A DNA stretch of 64,000 nt from Sabellastarte sp. h YS-2021 (Eukaryota; Annelida; Polychaeta; Sabellida; Sabellidae): positions 105,976,221 through 106,040,220 of the forward strand of contig OZ024931.1 of assembly GCA_964017235.1 (NCBI GenBank), read 5' to 3'. The notes beneath the pieces were generated by a model, which saw nothing but the letters and a program-made list of their open reading frames with translations, did no database searches and was not told the origin of the DNA. This document shows positions 1 through 26,826 of the stretch, one piece after another; position 1 is the stretch's first letter, and every line of letters starts with the position of its first letter. The position numbers were made by a program, and so were the translations under genes.

Positions 1-709
1 AAAGATTAGAGTCATACCACTTATTTTCTCATTGTAGAAGTAAAGGGCCTAACCCTTGCCAACTTTAAGTTCCGGAGCCAAAATTCAAAATTAGGTTCAA
101 TTTGGGTTGAAAAATTAAAGTCGGTAACCATCTAACTGATAAGCCCCAACAATCTATGGCTTGTCCTACAGATTAATCCGATTGGAACCAACAGATTGTG
201 GTGTTGGTAACATTTTTATATGGGACCGGACTTGTATCTTCCCTGGTAAAGCGTTAGGTTAAACCAAAAAGCCCCAAACTCAAACCTACACACTGAACAC
301 AACCAGACAGGCTGGAAAGTCAGTCTGGCAAGACAGGTTATATCTTCAGACCTACAAAGCTAGTATTGGTTGAAACTGGAGGTCAGGACACCAGATCAAT
401 TCCCTGGACCCTTAAAAAACTTATAAAAATTGAGCTTAGCAGTAGTTGCTGCAGAAATGGCATCCATTGAGGAAGCAATTAGTAATGCATGAGTCTTTTC
501 AGCTTTTAATGAGATAAATATTATAATTTTTACCCTGATACAGTGAGCAAGATAGGGAGACATACCACAGCCAGCCCCAAGACCAGCAAGCAACGCCAAA
601 CCCAGAGCCTCTAGGAAGTCATCCATTTGCCTGGGCATTGTCATGGGTATGCAGAAGGAAAGATAGGGGATGCTACCAGACCAGGCTAACAGGACTCTAT
701 GTCCCATGG
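1..709. other. Intronic or 3'-flank DNA of annexin gene A, no gene recognised
   Basis: No annexin exon or other family is recognisable here. A 114-codon minus-strand open frame (740-396) runs from inside the adjacent LTR into this stretch and resembles nothing I know. It could be leader or internal DNA of the LTR element or chance. No primer-binding site directly following the LTR end was convincing. Confidence 0.4.
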
Positions 710-1670
710 TGTTATGGCCATGGGGCAAGAGCGATAGCAATTACAGGTTGCTTTTAAGTTGCAACAGGAAAAGACAAAAAGTTTAAATTAATTTATTTAA
801 CAATTAAAAGAATTATTACACTGAACTGAGATGTTCTGAATAGTTTGTACAATAAAACAATAAAGCAATAAAAAAACAAAAAAACAACAACAAACAAACA
901 CCAATCTGACCTGACCACAGTTCTATCCATGTAATTAGCAGTTAAGTTTGGCAGCTGTATCCAGCTATGTGTCCTATGATCCAATCGGTGTCCACTAACA
1001 CACAATGTATGTATCCTGTGATCCCTTCAGTGTCCACTAGCACACAATATCTATATACAGATACTCAGGGTGTATGCAAAACTATGCTGTTCACTCCATG
1101 ATATGCACAATATCCAAAATACAGCTAATCCACTCTCTGATAGAGCCACACACTATATCCAGATTTGAGCAATATTCAGAATACAGCAAATCCACTCTCT
1201 GGTAGATCCACACACTATATCCAGCTCACTCCAATAAATTCACCACAATATGCAAACAATACAAGCAGTTTATATCCACTTGACACAATATAGCAGTCCA
1301 TATAGCATACAAACTTAAAATACTCTGCTCTGTGGTTAGGCTTTTTACCCTTTATATAGTAAAGATTATAGAAGGTACAAGAAAAGTGTATACAATGCAG
1401 TGACTGGAAGGTTACGTCCTCGGATTAATGTCAACTGCCTTTTGCCTTATGTTCAGTTGCGTCTTAGAGTCCATCAGTGATGGAGATTAAGCGCTATAAA
1501 AGTCCACATTAGATTAGATTCTAAAAAGAATATACATTACATTTCCAGTTTTGCACAAGAGAGGTCAGCACCAGCTGGACCAATTCTCTAAGCTAAACAG
1601 AAAAATCAATAATTCAATGTCTTTATATGGTTATGAGAACTCTGCACCCAGTGCACTGCAACACATAACA
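710..1670 (-). mobile_element. LTR of a retrotransposon, minus orientation
   Basis: The segment reads TGTTATGTG...ATAACA on the minus strand, with TG/CA ends typical of an LTR. It matches, in inverted orientation, the block at 4345-5175. Shared stretches include GCAACAGGAAAAGACAAAAA near the 3' end, the ACTGATCACAGGAT-like body repeats and the TAAACTGCTTGT segment. It is about 130 bp longer than the other copy. The excess is plausibly the LINE tail near 1440-1535. No 5-bp target duplication is visible, so it may be a remnant or be attached to an internal region running left. No gag-pol domains are seen. Confidence 0.65.
1440..1535 (+). mobile_element. LINE 3'-end fragment nested in the LTR
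   Basis: Contains TTAGAGTCCATCAGTGATGG followed by AGATTAAGCGCTATAAAAGT. The same 3' tail ends the LINE copy at 60500-60550, and a diverged version ends the copy at 40735-40780. The element is 5'-truncated to its tail, as is usual for target-primed reverse transcription. It sits in the LTR at 710-1670 in the part that has no counterpart in the LTR at 4345-5175. Confidence 0.6.
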
Positions 1671-2378
1671 TTCTACCCTTTATAAGACATTCCGGCAGAG
1701 TGCTCTAATATGTAACACAGGAACTTTGTCAGGATCACCCCAGCATTGTTTTTAATTGGCTCCAATACTGTACATATGCGAGACTTGAATCTCAACAAGG
1801 GAACTAGGAATTTTTCAGTATGCACCATGACACCTAGATCACACAGTTAAGTACATGCCTCACAAGCTGTATATGAACTGAAAATATATAACTCATTTGG
1901 CTTGACATATTTTGCATTTTGGTATTATCCATTTTGGAGTGTCCATTGGTCGGTTGTATTTGGGTAGGATGTGTTCCCCACAACAAGAACAGCTTTTCCA
2001 GCATTTATGAGCTATTTCAAAATTTTAGAAAAATCTACCATGAAGAGAGGATGAAATGTCTATAGGGGTGAATAATTTTGACATGTGCCCTACCAACATT
2101 CAAGGTATCTTTTTTTCAGAAGCATCAGGATAAGCTTGTGGACTAATACAAATTGTTACAACTGTACAGAACTGTGTCAAAAAGCCATTACAATCCTAAA
2201 TCTGGTTGGATGACTAACACGTATTTAAATTACCCCTGAGAGTTTTTCTTTTGTTAAAAGTGTCCAATATCCTTCCTAAATGGGCAGTTGCTCTGCTCTG
2301 TGATTATGGCCATATTTAGAAGCCCTTTTCACATATTTTCAAAGAAACTCTTTTCCCTTTATTTCAAGTAAAATTATC

Positions 2379-2423
<45 letters not shown>

Positions 2424-4344
2424 AAAAAAGAATACAGTCCAGAAATGTAGAAATGAAAATATAATAATGATGGTAAGCAAAAATAGTAAGCAAAATAATG
2501 ATGGTAAGCAACATCTTAAAAATTGCAAGTAAGGAAGGAGTGTGATTTAAATAGGTTACTAGCCACGTAAGTGTCCAATATTTGGAAATAATGACTCGTT
2601 GCCTTTATAAATGGTTCATTATTTTTAAATATTGGACACTTACTGGGTCATTAACCTATACGGAAGATATTATTTTCTGATTCCGGAATAGTATTCTTGT
2701 GGTACTTAATGATAGACTTCCTTGTTAAAGTGTTTATTGGGACATTAGTTATGATGGAAAACTTTGATGTAATGATACTAAAATGATTTTACCTGGATTC
2801 GATTTATCCCAATCAACAATCCTGTGATTTAAGCTAGGAATTGAGGAATTTAGAGTAAATCTTTGAAGTATAATGGAAGCAAAGTACAAAGTATAATGGA
2901 ATTAAAACCAAAGTTATGTACATAGCACAAAGTATAATGGAATTGAAATCAAAGTTATGTACATACCAAAAAAATTTAAGATAATTATGTGTAGCCTCTT
3001 GATGCCATTCCTCAATTGGAAACCAAATTCATGCTGATTATTAGAATTTGTATTTTTCTACAATATGGTGGTTAAACTACATTTATCCATTTTTCCATCC
3101 TGTAGCAAAAAGAGTAATAAAAATCTCTGGAACATCAACAAATGTTATCATTTGTTACCACTTGGTCTTCCCAATCCATGAATAGGTTGTAAATCTAACT
3201 CCCAATTGTGAAAATTGTGCACTCTGGAGTCAAACTCTACATTCAAAATGCTCATAGACTCGTCTAAAGTTAAACAGCACAGAGACGTTAGTTTCTTCAA
3301 ATACACTGAAACGTTTGAATACAATTTTAAAGGTGCTGTAAAACAGTTAAATATATACTGAAACAATAGTGAGTATGTTAAATGTGTAATATGTTAAATT
3401 GTTTTTGGTGTACAATTATGCGCATTTAAGTTAACAAGTGAATAATTCAACTGGTCACAGTAGTAATAGCTGAGTCTGGTCAGCTATTACTACTGGTCGC
3501 CAGTAAGCCCAAAGGGGATGTGAAGTAAATGTATTTCGTCAATATGATATGTTATATGCATTGCTATATGTAAAATAGTTCCGGTGATAAAACAAAAGAA
3601 TAAACTAAGCCAAAAGACAAATATATTATTCATTTATATCAACAATACTGGAACAATGCAATCCTAAGTCTAATTCCAATTTTATAGCGCTTAATATCTA
3701 TCTTACAGACATACTCTAAGGTGCTTCGTAGAGAAAAAGTCTGTGACAATTAAAATTTTAGTTTACCCCAGCAAATGCTATTTTGGAGAAATATGCTATG
3801 GATGAGATAATATTGAACCTTCATGTGCACGTAATAGCCAAAAGTTGAAGTGTTTAGGTATGTCTTCCCCTATTGATTTGGTGGCAGAGTGGTTCAATGA
3901 TTCTCAATGAGATTGTCCTATCAGTTTGACTCTTGTCGCAAATGGGACAACCTTTATATTGTTTTTTTTTAAATACAGTAGTTTGTATATGCATTTCTGT
4001 ATCATACCATTGGCCATTTCATGAATGCCCATTTTATGATATAGGCAAATGACTTGTACATGGAAGTATTAATTTCATGGCCAAAAAACCTCAAACACAC
4101 CTTTTAAAAAATTGTTTTTGTATATTATGTTAACAGAAATTCGACAAATATGTAAGATTTATAAGAACTGTGTTATTTCAAAAGACAAAGGTAACAATTT
4201 AGGTAAATAGTGTTTTTTCCGAATCAGTTCTTTGAAATATATTATATCTCTTGTTACATATATAGGCACTGTGTCTGTGCATTATTTAATCTAAGCTTTA
4301 TTTGTATGTATTAACATTTAAAGTAAGGGAGTTATTGATTTTTG
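1671..4344. other. Intervening DNA between inverted LTRs, no gene seen
   Basis: Anonymous AT-rich DNA. The notable landmark is a homopolymer tract of about 33 C followed by 16-18 A at 2382-2430. AAAGTATAATGGAATT-type repeats occur at 2868-2950. No exon with annexin similarity was found on the minus strand. Confidence 0.5.
2382..2430. repeat. Poly(C)-poly(A) homopolymer tract
   Basis: About 33 consecutive C followed directly by a run of A. Comparable C or G runs occur at 24329, 26574, 26773, 56143 and 59025. Lengths are likely unreliable in an assembly. Confidence 0.9.
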
Positions 4345-5175
4345 TGTTATGTGATACTGATGTTTATTGATTCATTTATAGACTGGGGGAATCCCTCTAG
4401 GCTAACACCAGTGATGCTATTAATAGATTTGGGGAAACCCTATAAGCTACCTGTAGGTTCTACAACTTCCTCACTGCCTCTGGTGCAGCTGTTATGTTCT
4501 ATAAGATTCTAGAATTTCTGTAAGTATATATAAGGACTGTACATCTGACCACACATGAACTTAGTATTCGCTGGCTATAAGGAAGGCTATTGTGTCTTAG
4601 AATTAACATTCAAGTGGACATAAACTGCTTGTGTTGTTGTGAACTTTTGCTGGAGTGACCTTTCTACAGAGTTTGGAGAAATTTGCTGTACTTTGGATAT
4701 TACTTATTAAATACAGTGTATGATTCTACCAGAGAGTGGATTTACTGCATTTTGGACATTGTCCATATCTTGGAGCAGACAGTATAGTTATGCAAACTCT
4801 CTGAATATTTCTATACAGACATTTTGTGTGATTGGATATCAAAAGGATCACAGGATAAGGACATTTCGTGTTATGGAACATTGAACAGATCACAGGATAC
4901 AGATGCCTGTGTGTTAGTGGACACTGGAAGGACCACAGGACAGATCACAGGACAGATTTCTGGATACAGTGGATAAACTTAACTGTAAGTTATAGTGGTC
5001 AGGTCAGATAGGTTTCACTATTGTATCACTGTATGTACTATTGAAAGCATACCAGTTGACTGTAATCATTATTTTAATTGTTAAATAAATTTGTTAAGTT
5101 AAACTTTTTGTCTTTTCCTGTTGCAATTTAAAAGCAACCGATAATTGCTACCGTGCTTGCCCTGTGACTGTAACA
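4345..5175 (+). mobile_element. LTR of a retrotransposon, plus orientation
   Basis: Begins TGTTATGTG and ends CTGTAACA. It is the inverted counterpart of the LTR at 710-1670. It carries tandem sub-repeats of the type GATCACAGGA(C/T)A and an AATAAA at about 5085 followed by the conserved GTCTTTTCCTGTTGCAATTT. This looks like the R/U5 part of an LTR. Flanks (left ...TTTTG, right CTCTG) give no clear duplication. With no internal coding region beside it, a solo LTR is the simplest reading. Confidence 0.65.
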
Positions 5176-5282
5176 CTCTGTTAAAATATTTAATGATTTA
5201 TATCTTTATCTCAAAGATTTAACTGTAAATTTTCATTTCTAAATGACTAGACTAACTGTTAGTTGGAATGGCCTTTTTATTG

Positions 5283-5849
5283 TAATACCCCATTCACACT
5301 GCAGGTGGTATCCCACCACATTTGGTGAAACATCCCTGTCCTTGGATCACATCCATTTGCAAACTTGTAAGTCAGTGGCTAACTGTCTTTTCTTTTCATG
5401 TCCTACAGAAATTTTAAAATGTTTAAAATTTCTGCCTCCGAATTTAGTACTGTGGGCACACAGAGACGATTCAGCTCGTGTGCGTGTGAATTTCTTACTG
5501 CAGTAACCAAAGGTGAGCTCCATGGTGTAAATAAGGTTGTGATTCGGTCATCCTTCAGTGTAACAAGGTGACATAAGGTGAGTGGAATTACTGGTCATTT
5601 CACCATGTGTTCGTCTGAAAGCTACCATAAGTGAATTGAAGTTAATGGAGGTTGCTTCTCAGTGACCAACATTTGAAGTACTGTCGTCCTACTGATATTG
5701 GTGGATAAAAAAACCCTATCTAATATGTGGCCGTCTGCCTGTAGTGTGAACAACTCAGATAAAATGGGGCAACCTGGCAGGCGGTTCCACCACTGAGTAA
5801 AAACTTCTAACCTTGGGACATATTGCCTGTAGCTTGAAATGGGGAATTA
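5283..5849. mobile_element. MITE-like element, family copy 1
   Basis: Left end TAATACCCCATTCACACT and right end TTGAAATGGGGAATTA form an imperfect inverted pair. The inside shares landmarks with 40883-41485: CCCCTGTCC-like text after the left end and GTTCCACCACTGAGTAAAA before the right end. No protein is encoded; the 87-codon open frame inside is not conserved in the other copy. Confidence 0.6.
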
Positions 5850-6015
5850 AGTGCAGCGTACACACAAAGTCTCCAATACTACCCATGAGAAATTTCTCAT
5901 TGTTTTAAGAGTACAGCAATTCCCGCAAGTGACCTGTTACTCCACACAGTCGGATATCTTTCCACATTGGCAAATCTGCACTCTAAGTTTATAGCAATTT
6001 TCTCATCACACTTAC

Positions 6016-21178
<15,163 letters not shown>

Positions 21179-21244
21179 CTACAAAACCAAATCACAGATA
21201 ATATGTACAACCCAAGTTAAGGTGAATGGCTCACCTACAAATAC

Positions 21245-21619
21245 GTGATAGTTTGGTGTTGGGGGCTCTGTTCCTACTTCACTGAATGTTATCAGTACAT
21301 AAAATGGTTTTTAATCTGTCTGATCTTCGTAAACACTTGTTGGGTGTTCCTCAAAGGTCTGCTTTGGTCCCTTTTGTCTTTTCGCTGTACACTACTCCCC
21401 CGCTCTTGTGGCAAACACAAAGGCATCCAGTTTCATCTTTATGCTGATAATACCCAAATTTATGTGTATTTTTCTCACAAAAATTCCACTTCTGCCTTTG
21501 AAAAGCGGATCAGTTGTACCCATCACTTACAAGAGTGTATCTTAACTAGTGTAGTCAAATCGAATGTTTGTGAGACTGAATTTATATTCGTTGGTTCTAA
21601 AAAGAATAAATTTCATTAA
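21245..21619 (+). mobile_element. LINE reverse transcriptase palm fragment
   Basis: Contains FHLYADNTQIYVYF, the reverse transcriptase YADD box with the second Asp replaced by Asn, then a TEFIFVGSK segment as in CR1/Jockey-type LINEs. The upstream VPQGS-type motif is only partly kept (VFLKGLLW). It is catalytically dead and truncated at both ends. Confidence 0.72.
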
Positions 21620-24302
21620 CTTAAGTAACTTTTACCTGATTTCATCAACATGGTTAACAACTCTGTGACCTCACTTTACTCCACCTTTTGTATGTCACAT
21701 ATATATACACTGAGTATTCACTGGTTACAGGGCCTTTTCTACACCTTGACATTTAACCTGTAACGGTGTTGGGGGTCTAATAATTACTTTCACTTTGACC
21801 TTTACTCTCCAAGGTCAAGGAAATTGCTTGACCTTTGGGTGACCTTTGCTCCAAGTTCACTTAATATTTCATTTCCTTTTGTTTAGGGTCATTTTTGGTC
21901 AAGGTTAAGGAAATTGCTTGACCTTGACCCTTCGTTTATTTGACTTTTGTTTGATGTTTCACTTAAGCCCCTCCAACCAGTGGTTTCAGCAAGTTCAGTT
22001 AAAATATAATGTTTAATTAAAATGCTAGAATTTTAAAATTGAAATGTGCATAACGAAAAATATTATTAGATTGAATAGATATTTAAACCCATGCTGTCTT
22101 TCATTTCTTGGCTTGGTTCCCTGGGTACTGTACTACATATTTTCTGTTTGGTCCAGCATGCATGTGGAATTTTCAGAACAGGTTAAGAGCGTACCTTTTC
22201 AATTAAGTTTTTTTTTTGCTCTATCGATTGCACTTAGTAGAAATAGTCTTTTTAAATAGTCCAAAGAAAAAAAAACAAGCACAAAGTGTTTAAATCTCTA
22301 ATAATTTAAATGATTCTGTAGTGAGACATTTCATACCTTCATGGAAGTCATTATGTTACCACGATTGAAACAAATTGGATCTTTTCTATTACACAACAAT
22401 TGCAGACTACATGAGACTTAAGACTTTTCCCCTGGACTTAAGTGGGAAAGTTGGCAGTTTTAGTTGTAATAACCAGTGGTTCATAATCTTGACCAACTAG
22501 TTGCACTTCTTTATTCCACATCCAAAGTGTCTATTGTGAGATGACCAATAAAATATGTTAAAAGCAATGTTAAAACCAAAAAATCTGCCATTGCTTCCAG
22601 TGTTGTGAGACTGAGAGCCTATTTAGTATGTTAAAATAAATCCATGTCCAAGTTTTAAGCACATTACTAAATATACTAATTAACTAACTAAACAAAAATT
22701 GTATATAATTTAATGAGCTAAGTTACAATTTAAAAAAAATTATATACATGTACAATTTTGCCGTTTGATCTTCTCCATTCACATCCATAAAATATGAAAC
22801 AGGACAATTTACCTTTATGTTTAAAAATATTCCAAGATTTTGGCTAATTCAGACCCCGTATCCACACAGAATGTTCCCATCTGTAAATATTAGCACATTT
22901 ATAAGGGGGGAAAGGGTTTGTACAGAATGAACATGATAGCTATTGACAAAGGAATTCTCCATATTTGGTAACAAGACATATTTGCACTAGAATGGAGTGT
23001 CATCTGAGCACTATGTCAGCTGACATTTCCAGGGTACATATTGTGTGCTTGCAATTTTATGAACTTAAAACACTGATTACCAAAACTGCAAGTGTTCTTT
23101 TATGATTCCCAGCACTCTTGAGCATCCCGTAGGGTTAAACATGAGTCAGTGGCTCTGCATTTTCATTTTGGTTGTATTTTTTCCCAATATGTTTTTTTTA
23201 AATGGCATAAAGTTGCAAAAATAGACCCGAAATGAAAATGCAAAGATTCCCTAAAACCACTTAGTTGCCCGGAGGTTAAAAAGTTAATTTTAAATTCTCG
23301 TTTCTCATATACATAATATACATTTTGTGAAAATACCAGTGTCAAAAATCTGTCTAAAATGAAAATTTGGATAATGAATCCTTTAGTGTCCTGCAGGGTG
23401 GAAACTTGTCTTCTTCAGTGTTCTTCTGTTACTGGCTCCAAACTACGGCTTTCCAGATCAGCATAACAAAAACACTTCACTGATTATAAATATTCACTGA
23501 TTATAAATAATAATTCAAAACTTCAACATATTATTGTATATCCAAATGGTTGGCGTTTGGTGTGGTTGGTTTGCAAAAAAATGACTTATATCTCAAAAAA
23601 ATTGACATAGTATCTCAAGAATTAACCTAATATCTAAAAAAATTAACTTTGTATCTCAAAACATTGAGGTAATTATCTAAAATAAATTGTTTTAATATCT
23701 CAAAAATTGACTTAATATCTCAAAACATTGAGATAGTATCTCATTAAATTGAGAAAAATGGCCCTAATACCTTTCACTTGGCTATAATACCCTTCCTTAT
23801 ATGCTTACCTCTTCTTTTATTTTTAAGCACGCCCTCCGTTACTTAATACTGTTTAACGTTGGACTATTTCTTAGTTTTGGGAGTTTTTTCTGGCAACAAA
23901 TTTTAAGAAATGTTGCTATATTTAATACTTTACGAACTTGTATATCAGTGGCACCTAGGATTAATGTCCTTTGTTATGGTGAATAACAGATGAGGGACGT
24001 TTTATACAGAAACATTTTAGATACAAATGAAATATGCGACCAACCGACCAGGTCTTCCATTGATAAACATACTAGAAATGTGATACTATGCATACATACC
24101 AATGGAGTGAGCAAGAAAATTAAGAAGATAGTGATAGAGAGAAGAAAGAACAGCAGTCGCAGTACGAGACACAGAGTGAGGGAGGGGTTGATGGGGAGGG
24201 AGTAAATGTCAAATGAAAGAGGGATACTTCATTATTTCTTGACGAGAAAGTGATAAGAGGGTAGGTTGACTGTGTGGAAGAAAAACAAAGATAACTTCTT
24301 AA
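21620..24302. other. Intergenic DNA upstream of annexin gene A
   Basis: No gene recognised. AAGGTCAAGG and its inverse TTGACCTT cluster at 21790-21940. A loose tandem of AATATCTCAAAAATTGAC units runs 23580-23755. A similar ATCTC-rich stretch lies at 6925-7020. Confidence 0.45.
23580..23755. repeat. Degenerate 18-20 bp tandem repeat (ATCTCAAAA-ATTGA)
   Basis: About nine imperfect units of the form TATCTCAAAAAATTGAC. The same vocabulary recurs at 6925-7020 beside the degenerate MITE in gene A. Confidence 0.7.
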
Positions 24303-24891
24303 GGGGCCAGTTACACTTACACGGATCCCCCCCCCCCCCCCCCCATATAGGCCACAGTTCCATATATGGAAACTGCCAAGAATCTCTTGCGGATCGTGGA
24401 GTTTGGGGAGGGGGGATGTTAGAAATGTGAGTGATTTACGGACGCGTCACGGATCACTCGATCTATGGATAATAAGGATGCCACAAGGACATTAGGGATG
24501 CATTTTGTTGCTTGCGGACGACCCCCGGATACACATCTGTGACCACCCGCAGTGCGGAAGAAACACCCCAGGACACACCAGGACAGCATAGGGATGCATC
24601 AGGACATCTCAAGGACACCCTGGATGGGTTTACGGACCTTGCGGACACTCACAGATTGGGTTTACAGATCTTTATTTTTCTTGCGGATGTCAGCTTATCG
24701 ATAAGGAAATTTTATTAACATAACATTACACATGTCTCCATGGGAGGTATTGACCACTGAATATCTGGATGCCTGGATGCCAATGGCTATAAAAGGGGGT
24801 CAGGTCCAGCTCACTAGCCAGATACAATGTAGATGCCAATATGGACAGACACAACAGAAATCTTGCGTAACTTCAAATCTTACTGTTAGAA

Positions 24892-25996
24892 ATGGAGAGG
24901 CAGTTACTTATCACTTCAGCTTTGATAGACCGGTTGAGATGCAGATGGGGTCTGCCAGGGGGTTTGCAAGTTATTAGACAGAGAAGACACAGAAGATATT
25001 GGTTCAGGCCTTGGCCAACCAGGGCAGAGCTTGAAGAAGAGTGTCAGTACAGCAGACCGATGCCAATGCTCCACTTAGATGACCCTATGGCATATAGAAA
25101 CTTCCAGATGCCCCCTGAGCTCTATCAAGAACTAGAGCAGAGAATCACTGCTGAGTTCCAGAGGGACAGGATCTTGATGAGAGATCCTGTGAGTCCAGGA
25201 GTAAAGTTGGCAGTAACCCTCAGACATCTTGCCACTGGTGACAGCTACACCACTCTGCAGTATGCTTTCAGGGTGGCCAGTCCGACCATCGAGAAGTTGG
25301 TGCCTGAGGTCTGTGACGCCTATCGAGATCAGGTGATACGGTGCCCCACACTCCCAGAGGATTGGTTGCTGGTCGAGACAGCCTGTTTCGCAACTGCAAG
25401 GACTTCCACTCTATTGTACTCTTGGCCCAGGTGGATGGAGATTCCAAGTTCCTGTGGGTGGACGTGGGGGCAGCCGGGTCAACTTCAGATGCTCAGATTT
25501 TCAAGCACACCGATTTGAGGCACAAAATAGAGGACGACAGCATCAGCTTCCCTGACAGTGAATCTCTGTGGATTGGTGGACCAAAGGTGAACTTTTTTCT
25601 TCTCGGGGACGACGCCTTCCCCCTCAAGCTCTGGCTAATGAGGCCCTACTCCAGCAATGGTATGAAGTAGGAGAGGGTCTTCAACTATAGGATCAGCCGG
25701 GGAAGAACGCCTTTGGGATCCTGATGACTCGCTTTAGGATTTTCCAGAGCCTGCTGCAGCAAGAGCCCCCAGTGGTCAACAGGGTTGTCATGGCCTGCCC
25801 AGTACTGCACAACCTACTGAGGATCAGATACCCCACAGCTCAACAGGAACACTTTGGTGGGGAGGGCCAGCTCGAGGGCAATGACATTCCATATGATGGC
25901 TGTAATGCAATTGGGGCAGCTAAAAGGCAGAGGAATATTCTCAGGGACTATTTCATAAATGAGGGGCAGGTCCCCGGTCAAATGGACAGCAGTTAA
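24892..25996 (+). pseudogene. HARBI1-like nuclease, dead copy
   Basis: N-terminal RRHRRYWFRPW, LAVTLRHLATGDSY and YAFRVASPTIEKLVPEVC match the Harbinger nuclease before the catalytic core. After DWLLVE the frame is lost: the stretch that should hold the first catalytic Asp (GALDGKH) is deleted, and the text resumes in another frame at LFRNCKDFHSIVLLAQVDG. The second Asp survives in STSDAQIF. A stop follows SSNGMK. A small deletion in SRGR(..)NAFGIL removes the catalytic Glu. It ends ILRDYFINEGQ. Two of three catalytic residues are gone. A 24732 start is possible but not supported by family similarity. Confidence 0.88.
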
Positions 25997-26826
25997 AATG
26001 TGAAATATTGTTATACTGTGACTCTCTAAATGTAAATAGAACATTTAAGCACTTTTAAGACAAAAACAGATTAAATGAGTAAGAATTGTGATCAAATTTA
26101 AATAGTGCTACATGGACTGTAAACTTTTGCACACAACTATATGATTGTTATATTTTAAAGATAATTCCTGCCTTCTGCTATTCATATGTCACACATTATT
26201 GCTTGTGTATATATTATCATTTTCCTGTTATATTATTGCCAATAAAAGCTTTCATTTTCTGTGCATTTATTTGAAAATAGCGTCAAGAATAACAGCATCT
26301 ATTTGGACCTAAATGACATCTTTGCTTTGGCTGAATAATGTAGCATAAACTTTGGTTTTGAAAGGGTTGAAACACAATGCTTACAAAAAATGGACAGGCA
26401 AGCAAGAAAGGCCTTGTCCTATAAGGTGCAAATATTTCAGAAAAAGATGCCCCACACCACTCCATGAGAGGTGCAGTGAGGGGTCCACAGCATTTTGGGC
26501 ACAGGTTTTAACAAAATTTGGGCTTTCAGGGTTTCAATTGGACTATTTTGTCTTTTTTTTTCTCTTTTTTTTTGGGGGGGGGGAGGTTCTGTGTAACATA
26601 AGTCGACTGCAAAATAATCAATGTTTATATTGTTGTGTGTATTTGGGGGTACGGACCTGTGTTTTGGGTGTAATTTTAATTTGGGATGAACTACTGTTTC
26701 TATTTAACTCTATTTACTATGGGTGAACTATGGGCACTTATTGTTATTTTTTATTTAATTTTTTTTTTTTTTTGGGGGGGGGGGGGTGGTGATCAGCTAT
26801 TGCTAATCTGCTGGCTGGCTGGCTGG

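Noticed and set aside
396..740. 114-codon minus-strand open frame
   Set aside because: It begins inside an LTR, has no recognisable domain and no coding neighbours.
3148..3366. Possible missing exon of annexin A (minus-strand open frame)
   Set aside because: Its text does not match any annexin repeat motif and lacks fitting splice phases.
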